This document shows positions 48,675 through 56,879 of a stretch of DNA of 63,355 bases, in pieces. The notes below the pieces were generated by a model. That model saw only the letters and a program-made list of their open reading frames with translations. It searched no databases and had not been told where the DNA came from. Each line of letters starts with the position of its first letter. Positions within the stretch are counted from its first letter, which is position 1. Source of the stretch: an uncultured Lachnospiraceae bacterium (GTDB taxonomy: Bacteria; Bacillota; Clostridia; Lachnospirales; Lachnospiraceae); assembly GCA_910588955.1 (NCBI GenBank), contig CAJURQ010000019.1, positions 1 to 63,355 of the forward strand, given 5' to 3'. Position numbers and translations under genes: made by a program.

Positions 48675-49532
48675 CTATTTTCTACGCAAGAGTTCAATCA
48701 GTTCCCATAAGTTTGATCCTATTTTTTCTAACAATTGATCGCTTGGTGCAAATCCCTTTGCTCGTTCTATTGCCAAGTCTATATTAGGTAAATAAAACTT
48801 TTCAAAAGTTTTTGTTTGAATTGCTTTCCGCTGTCCTGTTTTTTCATACAGCAAATTGCTGACAAAAGAATTTTTCTTTTCGTCCAACTTATTCCTAAGA
48901 ATATCTTCCAACGATTCTGAGTATTCCGATGCAACATCTGAGACATGTAATAGTTGCCAAAATTCGATACAAGGATTTGTAATATAGCACAAATAATTCT
49001 TCTCCTTGCACTTTCCCACAACACAATTCATCTGTTCAATGGAGTGGCTGCCACAATCTCTGTCTATGACAATACCAAATGCATCATCTTTTCCATGATA
49101 CTTGCTAAGAAAGTCAAGATACAGAAGGTCTATATGCTCTTCTTGTAAAACTGCTTGAAATTTATTGCATTCTTTTGTAGAAAGGCTGGAAGGATTTTCT
49201 AAATAAGTTCTTATAAATTTTGTTGAATAGTTTTTTAAACTAAGCGAGTCAATTTCCTTTTCAAACATTCTATTTTCTCTGAATTGGACATATTCCTCCA
49301 ACAATTCCAATACATTTTCTGGATCACTGTTAGTATCGTATCTCTTCAATATCTCAATATGAACTATTGCGTCAATCCCCAGTTGCTCCCTGTATTTTTC
49401 AATAAAATTAAAATAGTGCACTTCTGTCTTTGTTCCCTCTGTAGAGAGAAAAACGACACGCTTTGGCTCTATGGAATCCTCATGAGTACGGACAAACAGT
49501 GACCTACTCCCCAGTCGATAAGGTAAACTCAT
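48675..49532 (-). CDS. rloB: RloB-like TOPRIM nuclease of an AbiL/RloAB pair
   Basis: A 285-residue protein resembling RloB. Its N-terminus has the acidic motif S-T-E-G-T-K-T-E-V-H-Y-F near 30-41 and a D-R-D motif near 157-159 (G-I-V-I-D-R-D-C), which suit a TOPRIM-like metal site. RloB proteins are found with RloA ATPases in restriction-linked and abortive-infection (AbiL) loci. It overlaps its partner by 4 nt and lies downstream of it. Low GC compared with the flanks points to horizontal transfer. Role as toxin or nuclease is from the family, not shown here. Confidence 0.85.
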   Translation of the reverse strand: MSLPYRLGSRSLFVRTHEDSIEPKRVVFLSTEGTKTEVHYFNFIEKYREQLGIDAIVHIEILKRYDTNSDPENVLELLEEYVQFRENRMFEKEIDSLSLKNYSTKFIRTYLENPSSLSTKECNKFQAVLQEEHIDLLYLDFLSKYHGKDDAFGIVIDRDCGSHSIEQMNCVVGKCKEKNYLCYITNPCIEFWQLLHVSDVASEYSESLEDILRNKLDEKKNSFVSNLLYEKTGQRKAIQTKTFEKFYLPNIDLAIERAKGFAPSDQLLEKIGSNLWELIELLRRK

Positions 49533-50872
49533 TCACTATCCTCCTGCCATTCATTGTCTTGAAAGCAAGGTATGGCACCATATCTTCCAATCAGGTAGTC
49601 ATTTAATATGTTTTTATCAAATCTCTGTTTGTAATCACTCAACGAATATATTCTCGAACTGTGATCTTTTTCACGCTCAACAAACCAAATCTCATCTTGG
49701 CGAAGGATTTTTAAATCCATTAGATTAAGATCATGGGTTGTGCAAATCAATTGGCACGGCTTTTCCTTTGTAATTTCAAAAAAGCGTTTGATATATTTCT
49801 CAGTAAGCTTTGAGTGAAAACTTCGATCAAGTTCGTCAATAATAATTATTTTTCCTTTTTGTCCAAATTCGTACAACGGAATTAAGTCAAACAAACGTTT
49901 TGTACCATCTGATTCATCAGAAAGCTCAAATAATTCTGCCGGATTTCCATGATCCAGCATAATTTTCTCAGCAATAATTTCTTCATCCTCGATAGAAATT
50001 TCAAACTGATAATCACCAATTTCAATTTTGCAGTGATCTCCATCTTGAAGCTTACTTCTCATGGTTTGTTCTAAATCATTCAAAACTTCCTTTTTTACCT
50101 CGTCAGGCAAGAAGGAAAATGCTTCTTCTGCCGGTTGCTTTCCTTTTGTGATTTCTTCTATCCCGGTATCAAAAGCTCTAAGCATATCAACCATAGAATC
50201 AGTACTTGATGCTGGGTTCAAGAAAAAATTAGTTTTATTACGAGCATGAGAGCCAGGATATACAACGATAAGTTTTTTAAACCATTCATACGCAACAATA
50301 AAATCATGTAAGTCAGAATCCTCATCGAGGTTTTTGTTTCCAACCTCATTCAAAAGAAGCTCATCCACCTTTAAATCTTCGCAGTAAATATTGAATCGCA
50401 GTTCGGACTTCTTATTCAACCGTAAGTCTGTTGTAATTTGCTTTCCGTGTGCTCTCTCAAAAATACAAGTTTCTTTCTCCGAAGAATCTATGCGGTAAAG
50501 CCATTCAGAACAAAACTCATGTGTCAAGTAGTTAATCGTAAAACCATATGAGAAAATAGTCTGCTCAGCAACAAAGTCAATTTGGAAAACACCTGGTTTT
50601 TCTCTGCACACTGAATCAATACGGAAAAAGCAATCATCATATTGCATCGCTCTTGATCCCTTTATAGTTACCCGACGCATAAAATCCAATGCACGCACAA
50701 AATTTGATTTTCCTGAAGCGTTTGCTCCAAAGAAAAAACTACTCTTTAACAAACGTTTCCCGTCCACAGTGAAACAGTGAGAGGAATGCCTTGTTTGTTT
50801 TCCTGCTGCCATACTAAATACTTGTTGCTTTTTAAATGATTTGTAGTTTTCAACAGCAAATCTAATCAGCAT
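49529..50872 (-). CDS. rloA: RloA-like AAA ATPase of an AbiL/RloAB pair
   Basis: A 447-residue ABC/SMC-type ATPase of the AAA_15/RloA family. The Walker A is G49-A-N-A-S-G-K-S56. Near residue 345 comes K-I-I-I-I-D-E-L-D (Walker B) after the signature-like E-L-S-D-E-S-D-G-T, and T-T-H-D is the switch motif. Such OLD-like ATPases are the sensor partners of RloB or AbiLii. It ends 4 nt inside rloB, so the two are translated together. The pair most likely forms an abortive-infection defence. About 300 nt upstream there is no other gene. Confidence 0.87.
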   Translation of the reverse strand: MLIRFAVENYKSFKKQQVFSMAAGKQTRHSSHCFTVDGKRLLKSSFFFGANASGKSNFVRALDFMRRVTIKGSRAMQYDDCFFRIDSVCREKPGVFQIDFVAEQTIFSYGFTINYLTHEFCSEWLYRIDSSEKETCIFERAHGKQITTDLRLNKKSELRFNIYCEDLKVDELLLNEVGNKNLDEDSDLHDFIVAYEWFKKLIVVYPGSHARNKTNFFLNPASSTDSMVDMLRAFDTGIEEITKGKQPAEEAFSFLPDEVKKEVLNDLEQTMRSKLQDGDHCKIEIGDYQFEISIEDEEIIAEKIMLDHGNPAELFELSDESDGTKRLFDLIPLYEFGQKGKIIIIDELDRSFHSKLTEKYIKRFFEITKEKPCQLICTTHDLNLMDLKILRQDEIWFVEREKDHSSRIYSLSDYKQRFDKNILNDYLIGRYGAIPCFQDNEWQEDSE

Positions 50873-51186
50873 TATTTACACCTCCTATTCTCTACGGTAA
50901 TAGTATATGTGATAAATTTTGTTTTTACAATCACTTTTATAATATTTTTCATTAAATTTTAAATATACTTGTTGGATAAATCACAAATTAAAAATTCTTC
51001 TCGGGGAGCCATTGGGGATTAAGTCCGCATAGATTGCCGTGGAATCTTATTTAATTTACTGGGTTCCGATTGGAGCAGCTCGGCAAGTGTGTCGCCGCAT
51101 TCCACATCCTCCACGCCGCATTCTGCGGCACTTCCATTGTCTCCCGGAAAAAATCGTGATATAATACCAGCTCTAAGGAGGCGGTC
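50873..51186. other. Intergenic region with direct repeats before the LytTR regulator
   Basis: No gene is convincing here. The left half is AT-rich and holds the rloA promoter region. The right half contains CGCCGCATTC twice (51093-51102 and 51114-51123, 21 bp apart), 14 nt upstream of a -35. A short frame on the minus strand (about 51017-51135) could be a gene remnant. The 21-bp spacing fits a LytTR-type site, but the sequence does not match its consensus well. Confidence 0.45.
51137..51165 (+). promoter_or_regulatory. Promoter for the LytTR two-component genes
   Basis: TTGTCT (51137-51142), 17 nt, TATAAT (51160-51165), 22 nt before the start codon, preceded by 10-bp direct repeats. Confidence 0.65.
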
Positions 51187-51894
51187 ATGATTACGATTGC
51201 GATTTGTGACGACGAAAAGCAGACAGCGGATCAGATCAGAAAACTGGTGAACGGATTTTTCCGAGAAAAAAGTATGGAAACCTCTATTGCCTGCTTTTCC
51301 AGCGGAGAGGATTTGTTAAAGTATGACAAGAGCATAGATATTCTTTTTCTCGACATTCAGATGAAGGGGATGGACGGCATGGAGACGGCGAGGAAACTGC
51401 GCAGCCGGCAGTTTAAGGGGTTCCTCATTTTTATTACGATTCTGAGAGAGATGGTCTTCCAGTCCTTTGAGGTGCAGGCATATGACTATCTGGTGAAGCC
51501 GGTTGAGGAGAGGCAGTTTGCAAGGACGATGGAGCGTCTGCTTGTCTCCATGAACAATGCAGGCGGGGAAAAACTGCTCGTGCAGAAGGGCTATGAGAGA
51601 AGCATTATTTCTTTTGCAGATATTGTTTTTGCGGAAATAATAGATAGAAAGGTGTATCTGCATCTGGCGTCGTCGGAGGTGGTTGACTTTTACGATCGAA
51701 TTGAGAATCTGGAGGAAAGGCTGGACAGCCGTTTTTTCCGGTGCCACAGAAGCTATCTGATCAATATGCAGTATCTGAAAAGCTACAAAAACGGCGTGGC
51801 GTATATGGAGAACGGGAAAGAAATCCCCATTTCCAGACTGCGGAGCAAGGACTTTTCCGAGGTGATTTTGCAGTATATGAAAGACTGGAGGTAA
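51187..51894 (+). CDS. LytTR-type response regulator (AgrA-like)
   Basis: A 235-residue regulator: receiver domain (1-120, D8-D9, phospho-acceptor D56, K105) and a LytTR DNA-binding domain (about 132-235, with F-F-R-C-H-R-S-Y-L-I-N). AAGGAGG lies before the ATG. It is followed 42 nt later by its kinase. These pairs answer to peptides in quorum sensing or bacteriocin control; no peptide gene is visible nearby. Confidence 0.92.
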   Translation: MITIAICDDEKQTADQIRKLVNGFFREKSMETSIACFSSGEDLLKYDKSIDILFLDIQMKGMDGMETARKLRSRQFKGFLIFITILREMVFQSFEVQAYDYLVKPVEERQFARTMERLLVSMNNAGGEKLLVQKGYERSIISFADIVFAEIIDRKVYLHLASSEVVDFYDRIENLEERLDSRFFRCHRSYLINMQYLKSYKNGVAYMENGKEIPISRLRSKDFSEVILQYMKDWR

Positions 51895-51936
51895 CAGTGA
51901 AACGAAGGCTGAGCTGTTACGAACGGAGGCTGTGAG

Positions 51937-53256
51937 ATGGAGATTTATCTCGATTGGTTTAACGGTTATATCATAGGAAGCTTGCAGATGCTGCTCGGAT
52001 TTATCTTTTTTATCCGGTTTTTGCAGAAAAAGGGCAGGACTTTTTATGCTCTGCTGTTTGCATTGCCCGGTCTGGCTCTGGTGCTGTTTTTGCCGGTGGG
52101 AAGTATCACCGAATATCTGGTTTACACGTTGCTTCTCATAGCAATTGGGATACTGCCATGCCGTGCCGACTGGAAATCCGCTGTTTTTTATGCGGCGCTG
52201 ACGGTGGGGATTATGGAGATTTGTCAGGGCATTGTCAATTCTCTGTCAGGTATGCTGTCTCCATGGACGCTTGCAGTGCATCAGAATGCAGCCGCCGTGG
52301 TTTCTATTTTGCTTGGCATTACGGCGGTGGCGCTGGCGGCGGTCTGCTACTGTGTGGTGTACCGCTTCTTTTTGCCCTTTGAAACGGCGGAAAAGCAATA
52401 TCTTTTTCTGTTTCTGATACCGGCATTGATGATCTTTTTTATGGATGAATATATCTGCTCCATCATTTATGGGAATGAGACGATTCAGAATGCGGGCGGC
52501 AGGGGTATTCCGATTAAACACCATCATATGTTTGTGATACAGCTTTTCGGTATGGCGAGTTTATTCTGCCTTATGTTCGCCTATAAAAAGCTGCTCCAGA
52601 ATTTCAGGCTGCGCACGGAACTGTCGCTGTTAGAGCAGGAGGAAAGCTCCTTGAATCACTATGTGGAGGAAGCGCGGGCGCGTTATGAAAAGACAAAATC
52701 GTTTCGCCACGACATTAAAAATCATATTACGGTGGTGAAAGACCTTTTGCAAAATGGGAAATCGGAGGAGGCGTCTGCCTATATCGGGGACTTGGCGGAT
52801 ATGACAGCGGAACTTTCCCTGCCCTGCGGCACAGGCAACCCGGTGGCGGATATTCTGGTGGGAAACAAGCTGGGGATTGCAAAAAGTATGGGGACTAATG
52901 TGGATTGCTCTTTGCTATTGCCGTACCCGTGTCCGGTGCGGGATATCGACTTTTGCATTATCTTGTCAAACGCTTTGGACAATGCGATTCATGCCTGCCG
53001 GGATGCAGGCAGCGATACGGAAAAGTTTATCCGTCTGTCGGGACGCGTTCAGGGAGATTTTGTTTTGTTGGAAGTGGAGAACAGTTTTCAGAAAAAAGGA
53101 CCTGCCGGACAGGGGACAGGTCTGTCCAATATTAAGGCGGTGGCGGAAAAATATCAGGGAGCAATGAGCATCAAAACGCAGGGAAATTCCTTCCTTTTAA
53201 GTGTGCTGCTTGTCATTCCACAGCACGAAGCAAGCATCCCACGGCAAATCGGTTAA
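51937..53256 (+). CDS. GHKL sensor histidine kinase (AgrC-like)
   Basis: A 439-residue membrane kinase: six or seven helices (about 10-215), a coiled coil, the phospho-acceptor motif F-R-H-D-I-K-N-H near 258, and the GHKL ATPase with N-A-L-D-N-A-I-H near 350, G-T-G-L-S-N-I near 400. It is the partner of the LytTR regulator upstream. The remnant at 6253 derives from a related but distinct kinase. Confidence 0.92.
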   Translation: MEIYLDWFNGYIIGSLQMLLGFIFFIRFLQKKGRTFYALLFALPGLALVLFLPVGSITEYLVYTLLLIAIGILPCRADWKSAVFYAALTVGIMEICQGIVNSLSGMLSPWTLAVHQNAAAVVSILLGITAVALAAVCYCVVYRFFLPFETAEKQYLFLFLIPALMIFFMDEYICSIIYGNETIQNAGGRGIPIKHHHMFVIQLFGMASLFCLMFAYKKLLQNFRLRTELSLLEQEESSLNHYVEEARARYEKTKSFRHDIKNHITVVKDLLQNGKSEEASAYIGDLADMTAELSLPCGTGNPVADILVGNKLGIAKSMGTNVDCSLLLPYPCPVRDIDFCIILSNALDNAIHACRDAGSDTEKFIRLSGRVQGDFVLLEVENSFQKKGPAGQGTGLSNIKAVAEKYQGAMSIKTQGNSFLLSVLLVIPQHEASIPRQIG

Positions 53257-53332
53257 ATCCTCTTTTTGTATGCCGAAAACAGTGTGAGAAAGATACCGCA
53301 GACATTCTGCGGGGAAAAAGGAGGAAAATTAT

Positions 53333-53884
53333 ATGGCAATGGAAATCAAGGTAAACGGCAGTACCTACAAAACCGATTATGCGGATCGTCTGCAGACAGA
53401 GCGGGAGAAGACTGCGAAAGCCGAAAACAGTCAGAACGGGGAAAAGACGGCAGGAGCTGGAAGTGCGCAGAAGGAGACACAGGCATCGAACCAGAAGCCC
53501 GCGCCCCATGACGAGTACATCAGCAGCGAGAAGTCGGGGGAGAAGCCTAACGGGCTGTACCACGTGGGGCAGGACGAGAACGGCAACAAGAAAGTCTTCT
53601 TTAACGATCCGAAGAAGGACAGTGGCGACAAATCCCCGAAAGTAAACGCGGACACCCCGGACGACGGCGAGGAGAAATGCGTCGGCAATACGGACAAGGT
53701 GGATCGGGAAATCCGGGAATTAAAGCAGAAAAAGCAGCAGCTTGAGCAACAGCTTCAATCGGCGGATGGGGACGAAAAGAAAACGAAGGAACTGGAGAAC
53801 AAGCTGGCGCAGGTAGAGCAGGAGCTTGCCCAGAAGGACACGGACACATATAGGAAGCAGAACTCCACGTTTACTGACAAATAG
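53333..53884 (+). CDS. Hydrophilic coiled-coil protein
   Basis: A 183-residue, highly charged protein without signal peptide or membrane segment. The first half is low-complexity (Asn, Lys, Gly, Ala, Pro); the middle has the block G-L-Y-H-V-G-Q-D-E-N-G-N-K-K-V-F-F-N-D-P; and the C-terminal half (about 120-165) is a strong coiled coil (L-K-Q-K-K-Q-Q-L-E-Q-Q-L). AAGGAGG precedes the ATG. Unrecognised family. It lies between two signalling operons. Confidence 0.65.
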   Translation: MAMEIKVNGSTYKTDYADRLQTEREKTAKAENSQNGEKTAGAGSAQKETQASNQKPAPHDEYISSEKSGEKPNGLYHVGQDENGNKKVFFNDPKKDSGDKSPKVNADTPDDGEEKCVGNTDKVDREIRELKQKKQQLEQQLQSADGDEKKTKELENKLAQVEQELAQKDTDTYRKQNSTFTDK

Positions 53885-54132
53885 GTATCATAAGCGGCAT
53901 GGGCGTAAAAGCTGTCTGCCGGTTCAGTGAGTGAAGAAAAGCGGTTGAAAAAGCGTTTGCCGACGGAATGCCGGGGAACGCTTTTCTGCAATCATATTAC
54001 TGCTTTTTGCGGGCAATCCTCTAAACAGGCTGTGTGCACTCTGCGGGGATGAAAAAGATATCCGCTTGACGGAAAGTGGTGTTTGGTAGCAAAATGAAGT
54101 AATGATTTTAAGGGAACGAGGAGAGAACGACA
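53885..54132. other. Intergenic gap
   Basis: No gene, clear promoter or terminator is seen. A GGAGAGAA ribosome site precedes the next gene, which starts with TTG. Confidence 0.4.
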
Positions 54133-54837
54133 TTGGAACACACGATACTTTTACTGGAGGACGACGCGGATCTGATCGACGGGCTGACCTATTCTCTTGG
54201 CAGGGAAGGCTATATCGTGGACGTGGCGCAGACGGTCAGGGAGGCGTATGCCTGTCTGAAAACAGGGGCTTACAGCCTGTTGCTGCTGGACGTTACCCTG
54301 CCGGACGGAAACGGGGTGGATGTTTGCCGTTTTGTGCGGGAGCGGGGCAACCAGGTGCCCATCATCTTTCTGACGGCGATGGATGAGGAGGTACATGTGA
54401 TCCGGGGGCTGGACAGCGGTGCGGACGATTACATTACGAAGCCTTTTAAGCTTGGGGAGCTCTGTTCCAGAATACGGGCGCTGCTCAGACGGAGCGGGAT
54501 CAGTGAATCGGGCGGGACGAAGCCTCTCACTTCCGGACCGCTGTCCATTGACTTATATGGGGGAGGCGCTTTTTTGAACGACGAGCCGCTTAATCTGACC
54601 GGCGCGGAGTACCGTCTGCTCTGCCTGCTTGTCAGAAACGAGGGGCAGACGGTTTTGCGAAATACGATTCTGGATGCGCTCTGGGACGGCAACGGCAACT
54701 TTGTGGACGACAATACGCTGTCCGTCTATATCCGCAGACTGCGAGAGAAGATAGAGGAGGACCCGTCCAATCCGAAGCATCTGCTGACGGTGCGGGGATT
54801 CGGGTACAGATGGAGGAGAGAGGACGGAGCGATATGA
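54133..54837 (+). CDS. OmpR-family response regulator
   Basis: A 234-residue regulator: receiver domain (1-120, D10-D11, phospho-acceptor D53, K103) and a winged-helix OmpR/PhoB DNA-binding domain (about 135-230, L-T-G-A-E-Y-R-L-L-C-L-L and V-R-G-F-G-Y-R-W). TTG start, with GAGGAGAG upstream. Its stop overlaps the kinase start in ATGA. It very probably controls the ABC exporter downstream, whose promoter carries matching direct repeats. Confidence 0.92.
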   Translation: MEHTILLLEDDADLIDGLTYSLGREGYIVDVAQTVREAYACLKTGAYSLLLLDVTLPDGNGVDVCRFVRERGNQVPIIFLTAMDEEVHVIRGLDSGADDYITKPFKLGELCSRIRALLRRSGISESGGTKPLTSGPLSIDLYGGGAFLNDEPLNLTGAEYRLLCLLVRNEGQTVLRNTILDALWDGNGNFVDDNTLSVYIRRLREKIEEDPSNPKHLLTVRGFGYRWRREDGAI

Positions 54838-56084
54838 ATACGATGCAGGAAAAGAGCACGAGGTATTACTTTACAAGCCTGCTTTGTCTGGCGGGCGCGT
54901 TTGTCATGCTGACCATTTTTCTGTCATGGGTGCACGGGAAGGAGACACAGCACATCCTCTTTGAGCGGGAGCAGACTTTTGTGTCCTCTCTGGTGGAGCA
55001 GGGTGTTTCCCCGGTTTTGATTGCCGGAGCCGTTAAAAACGCGGAGTCCACAGAAGAGGGCATTGCTTTGATGCGGCAGATGGGACATAGCGGCGACGTC
55101 TCTTTTATGCTATTTCCGGCGGTGGACAGGTCGGTGCGTCTGTTTGCGGTGATTGCCGCAGGCGCAGCGGTTCTTTTATCTGTCATGCTGGTGTGCGTGA
55201 CTGCCTGTTTCTTACAAAGAAGGGAAAAGTTATACTGCTATGCGCAGGACATTATCACCCGGTTTTCCGAGGGGAATTTTGACCGGCATCTGCCCCAGAA
55301 TGAAAACGGCAGTATATACCAGTTATTTGCGGCGGTGGAGGAGCTGGCTGTGGCGCTGCGGGCGCAGGGCGGAAAAGAACAGCAGTTGAAAGTTTTCCTG
55401 CGGGACACGATCTCGGATATCTCCCATCAGCTGAAGACGCCGCTTGCGGCTCTGCACATGTACACGGAAATCATAGCGCAGGAACCGGACCACGCGGAGA
55501 CGGTGGAGCGGTTTTCCGGCAAAATCATGCAGTCTCTGGAGCGGATGGAGCAGCTTGTGCAGACGCTTCTTACGGTGAGCCGTATCGACGCGGGGAGCAT
55601 TGTTTTTCAGAAGGAATGGCAGACGGCGTCCGATCTGGTTGCAAGTGCGGCGGCGGATTTGGCTGTAAGGGCGCAGGCGGAAGGAAAACGGCTTGTCATG
55701 GAGGGCGATTCCGCGCAGATGCTTTTCTGCGACAGACAGTGGACGAGGGAGGCGGTCGCCAATCTGATCAAAAACGCGTTGGACCATACCGAAGAGGATG
55801 GCACGATTACGGTATCGTGGGAGCGTTCCCCGGCAATGTTTCGTCTGTCGGTGGCTGACGACGGCTGCGGCATTGCGGCGGAAGATATGCCGCATGTGTT
55901 TAAGCGGTTTTACCGCAGCAAAAGGGATGGCAGCAGGCAGGGGCTCGGTCTGGGACTTCCCCTCGCCAAGTCCATTGTGGAAGGGCAGGACGGCATCCTC
56001 TCGGTGAGCAGCACACCGGGGGAGGGGGCTGTGTTTATCCTTATGTTCCCGACCGAGGCTGCGGAGCAGTCCTCGCAAGGTTAA
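54834..56084 (+). CDS. Sensor histidine kinase with HAMP domain
   Basis: A 416-residue membrane kinase with two helices (about 15-38 and 102-127) around a short external loop, a HAMP linker, HisKA with D-I-S-H-Q-L-K-T-P-L near 200, and the ATPase domain with N-L-I-K-N-A-L-D-H near 310, D-D-G-C-G-I near 345 and G-L-G-L-P-L-A near 375. The short sensor loop resembles the BceS/VanS-like kinases that sit beside ABC exporters. It overlaps the regulator by 4 nt. Confidence 0.92.
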   Translation: MNTMQEKSTRYYFTSLLCLAGAFVMLTIFLSWVHGKETQHILFEREQTFVSSLVEQGVSPVLIAGAVKNAESTEEGIALMRQMGHSGDVSFMLFPAVDRSVRLFAVIAAGAAVLLSVMLVCVTACFLQRREKLYCYAQDIITRFSEGNFDRHLPQNENGSIYQLFAAVEELAVALRAQGGKEQQLKVFLRDTISDISHQLKTPLAALHMYTEIIAQEPDHAETVERFSGKIMQSLERMEQLVQTLLTVSRIDAGSIVFQKEWQTASDLVASAAADLAVRAQAEGKRLVMEGDSAQMLFCDRQWTREAVANLIKNALDHTEEDGTITVSWERSPAMFRLSVADDGCGIAAEDMPHVFKRFYRSKRDGSRQGLGLGLPLAKSIVEGQDGILSVSSTPGEGAVFILMFPTEAAEQSSQG

Positions 56085-56104
56085 TTCCGAAGGAATTTAC
56101 CTTT

Positions 56105-56143
56105 GCTTACGAATTTGTAAGGTTGTTTTCATGGGATTGTAAG
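56105..56143 (+). promoter_or_regulatory. Direct repeats upstream of the ABC exporter
   Basis: TTGTAAG occurs at 56115-56121 and 56137-56143, 22 bp apart (two helical turns). CTTAC (56106-56110) forms an inverted repeat with GTAAG in the first copy. A TATCCT (56154-56159) is the likely -10. This suits binding of the adjacent OmpR-type regulator. Confidence 0.6.
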
Positions 56144-56183
56144 CTGCCTCTGCTATCCTTGTCATAAAGGAGGTAGTGATACA

Positions 56184-56879
56184 ATGAATATCGTGGAAGT
56201 CAACGATCTGTGTAAAACTTACGGAAAAGGCGAAGCGAAAGTAGAGGCATTGAAGCATGTCTCTTTTTCACTGAAAAAGGGGGAGTTCGCGGCAGTGATC
56301 GGGGAATCCGGTTCCGGCAAAAGCACCCTCTTAAACTGCATCGGCGCGCTGGACGAACCGACCGTCGGAAAGATTCTGATAGACGGGCAGGATCTATTCG
56401 CCATGACAGAGGAGAAGCGCACCATTTTCAGACGCCGCAATATCGGTTTTATCTTTCAGTCATTTCATCTGATACCGGAGCTCAACGTGGAGCAGAATAT
56501 TATTTTTCCCCTATTGCTGGACTATAAAAAACCGGATTCCCGACAGGTGGAGGAGCTTTTGGAGGTGCTGGGATTACAGGAGCGGCGCAGACACTTGCCG
56601 GGGCAGCTTTCCGGCGGGCAGCAGCAGAGGGTGGCGATCGGCAGGGCGTTAATCACAAAGCCGAAACTGATTCTGGCGGACGAACCGACCGGGAATCTGG
56701 ACAGAAAAAACAGCAGGGAAGTGATGGAGCTTTTGCGCAAGGCATCCGTTCAGTACCAGCAGACTATTTTGATGATCACGCACAATCCGAATCTGATTAC
56801 TTCGGTGGATCGGGTAATGCAGGTGGCAGACGGTATTTTGAGTGATTTGGGAGGGAATGTCAATGAAAAATTATCTTAA
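56184..56879 (+). CDS. ABC transporter ATP-binding protein (MacB/LolD type)
   Basis: A 231-residue ATPase: Walker A G40-E-S-G-S-G-K-S47, Q-loop F-Q-S near 92, signature L-S-G-G-Q-Q-Q near 139, Walker B L-I-L-A-D-E-P-T-G-N near 159 and the switch histidine T-H-N near 196. It belongs to the family that powers FtsX-type exporters. GGAGG precedes the ATG. Its 3' end overlaps the permease by 17 nt. Confidence 0.95.
   Translation: MNIVEVNDLCKTYGKGEAKVEALKHVSFSLKKGEFAAVIGESGSGKSTLLNCIGALDEPTVGKILIDGQDLFAMTEEKRTIFRRRNIGFIFQSFHLIPELNVEQNIIFPLLLDYKKPDSRQVEELLEVLGLQERRRHLPGQLSGGQQQRVAIGRALITKPKLILADEPTGNLDRKNSREVMELLRKASVQYQQTILMITHNPNLITSVDRVMQVADGILSDLGGNVNEKLS

Noticed and set aside
53885..54132. 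Promoter for the OmpR-type regulator (TTGACG near 54066)
   Set aside because: The expected -10 position holds GCAAAA; no acceptable hexamer lies at 16-18 nt.
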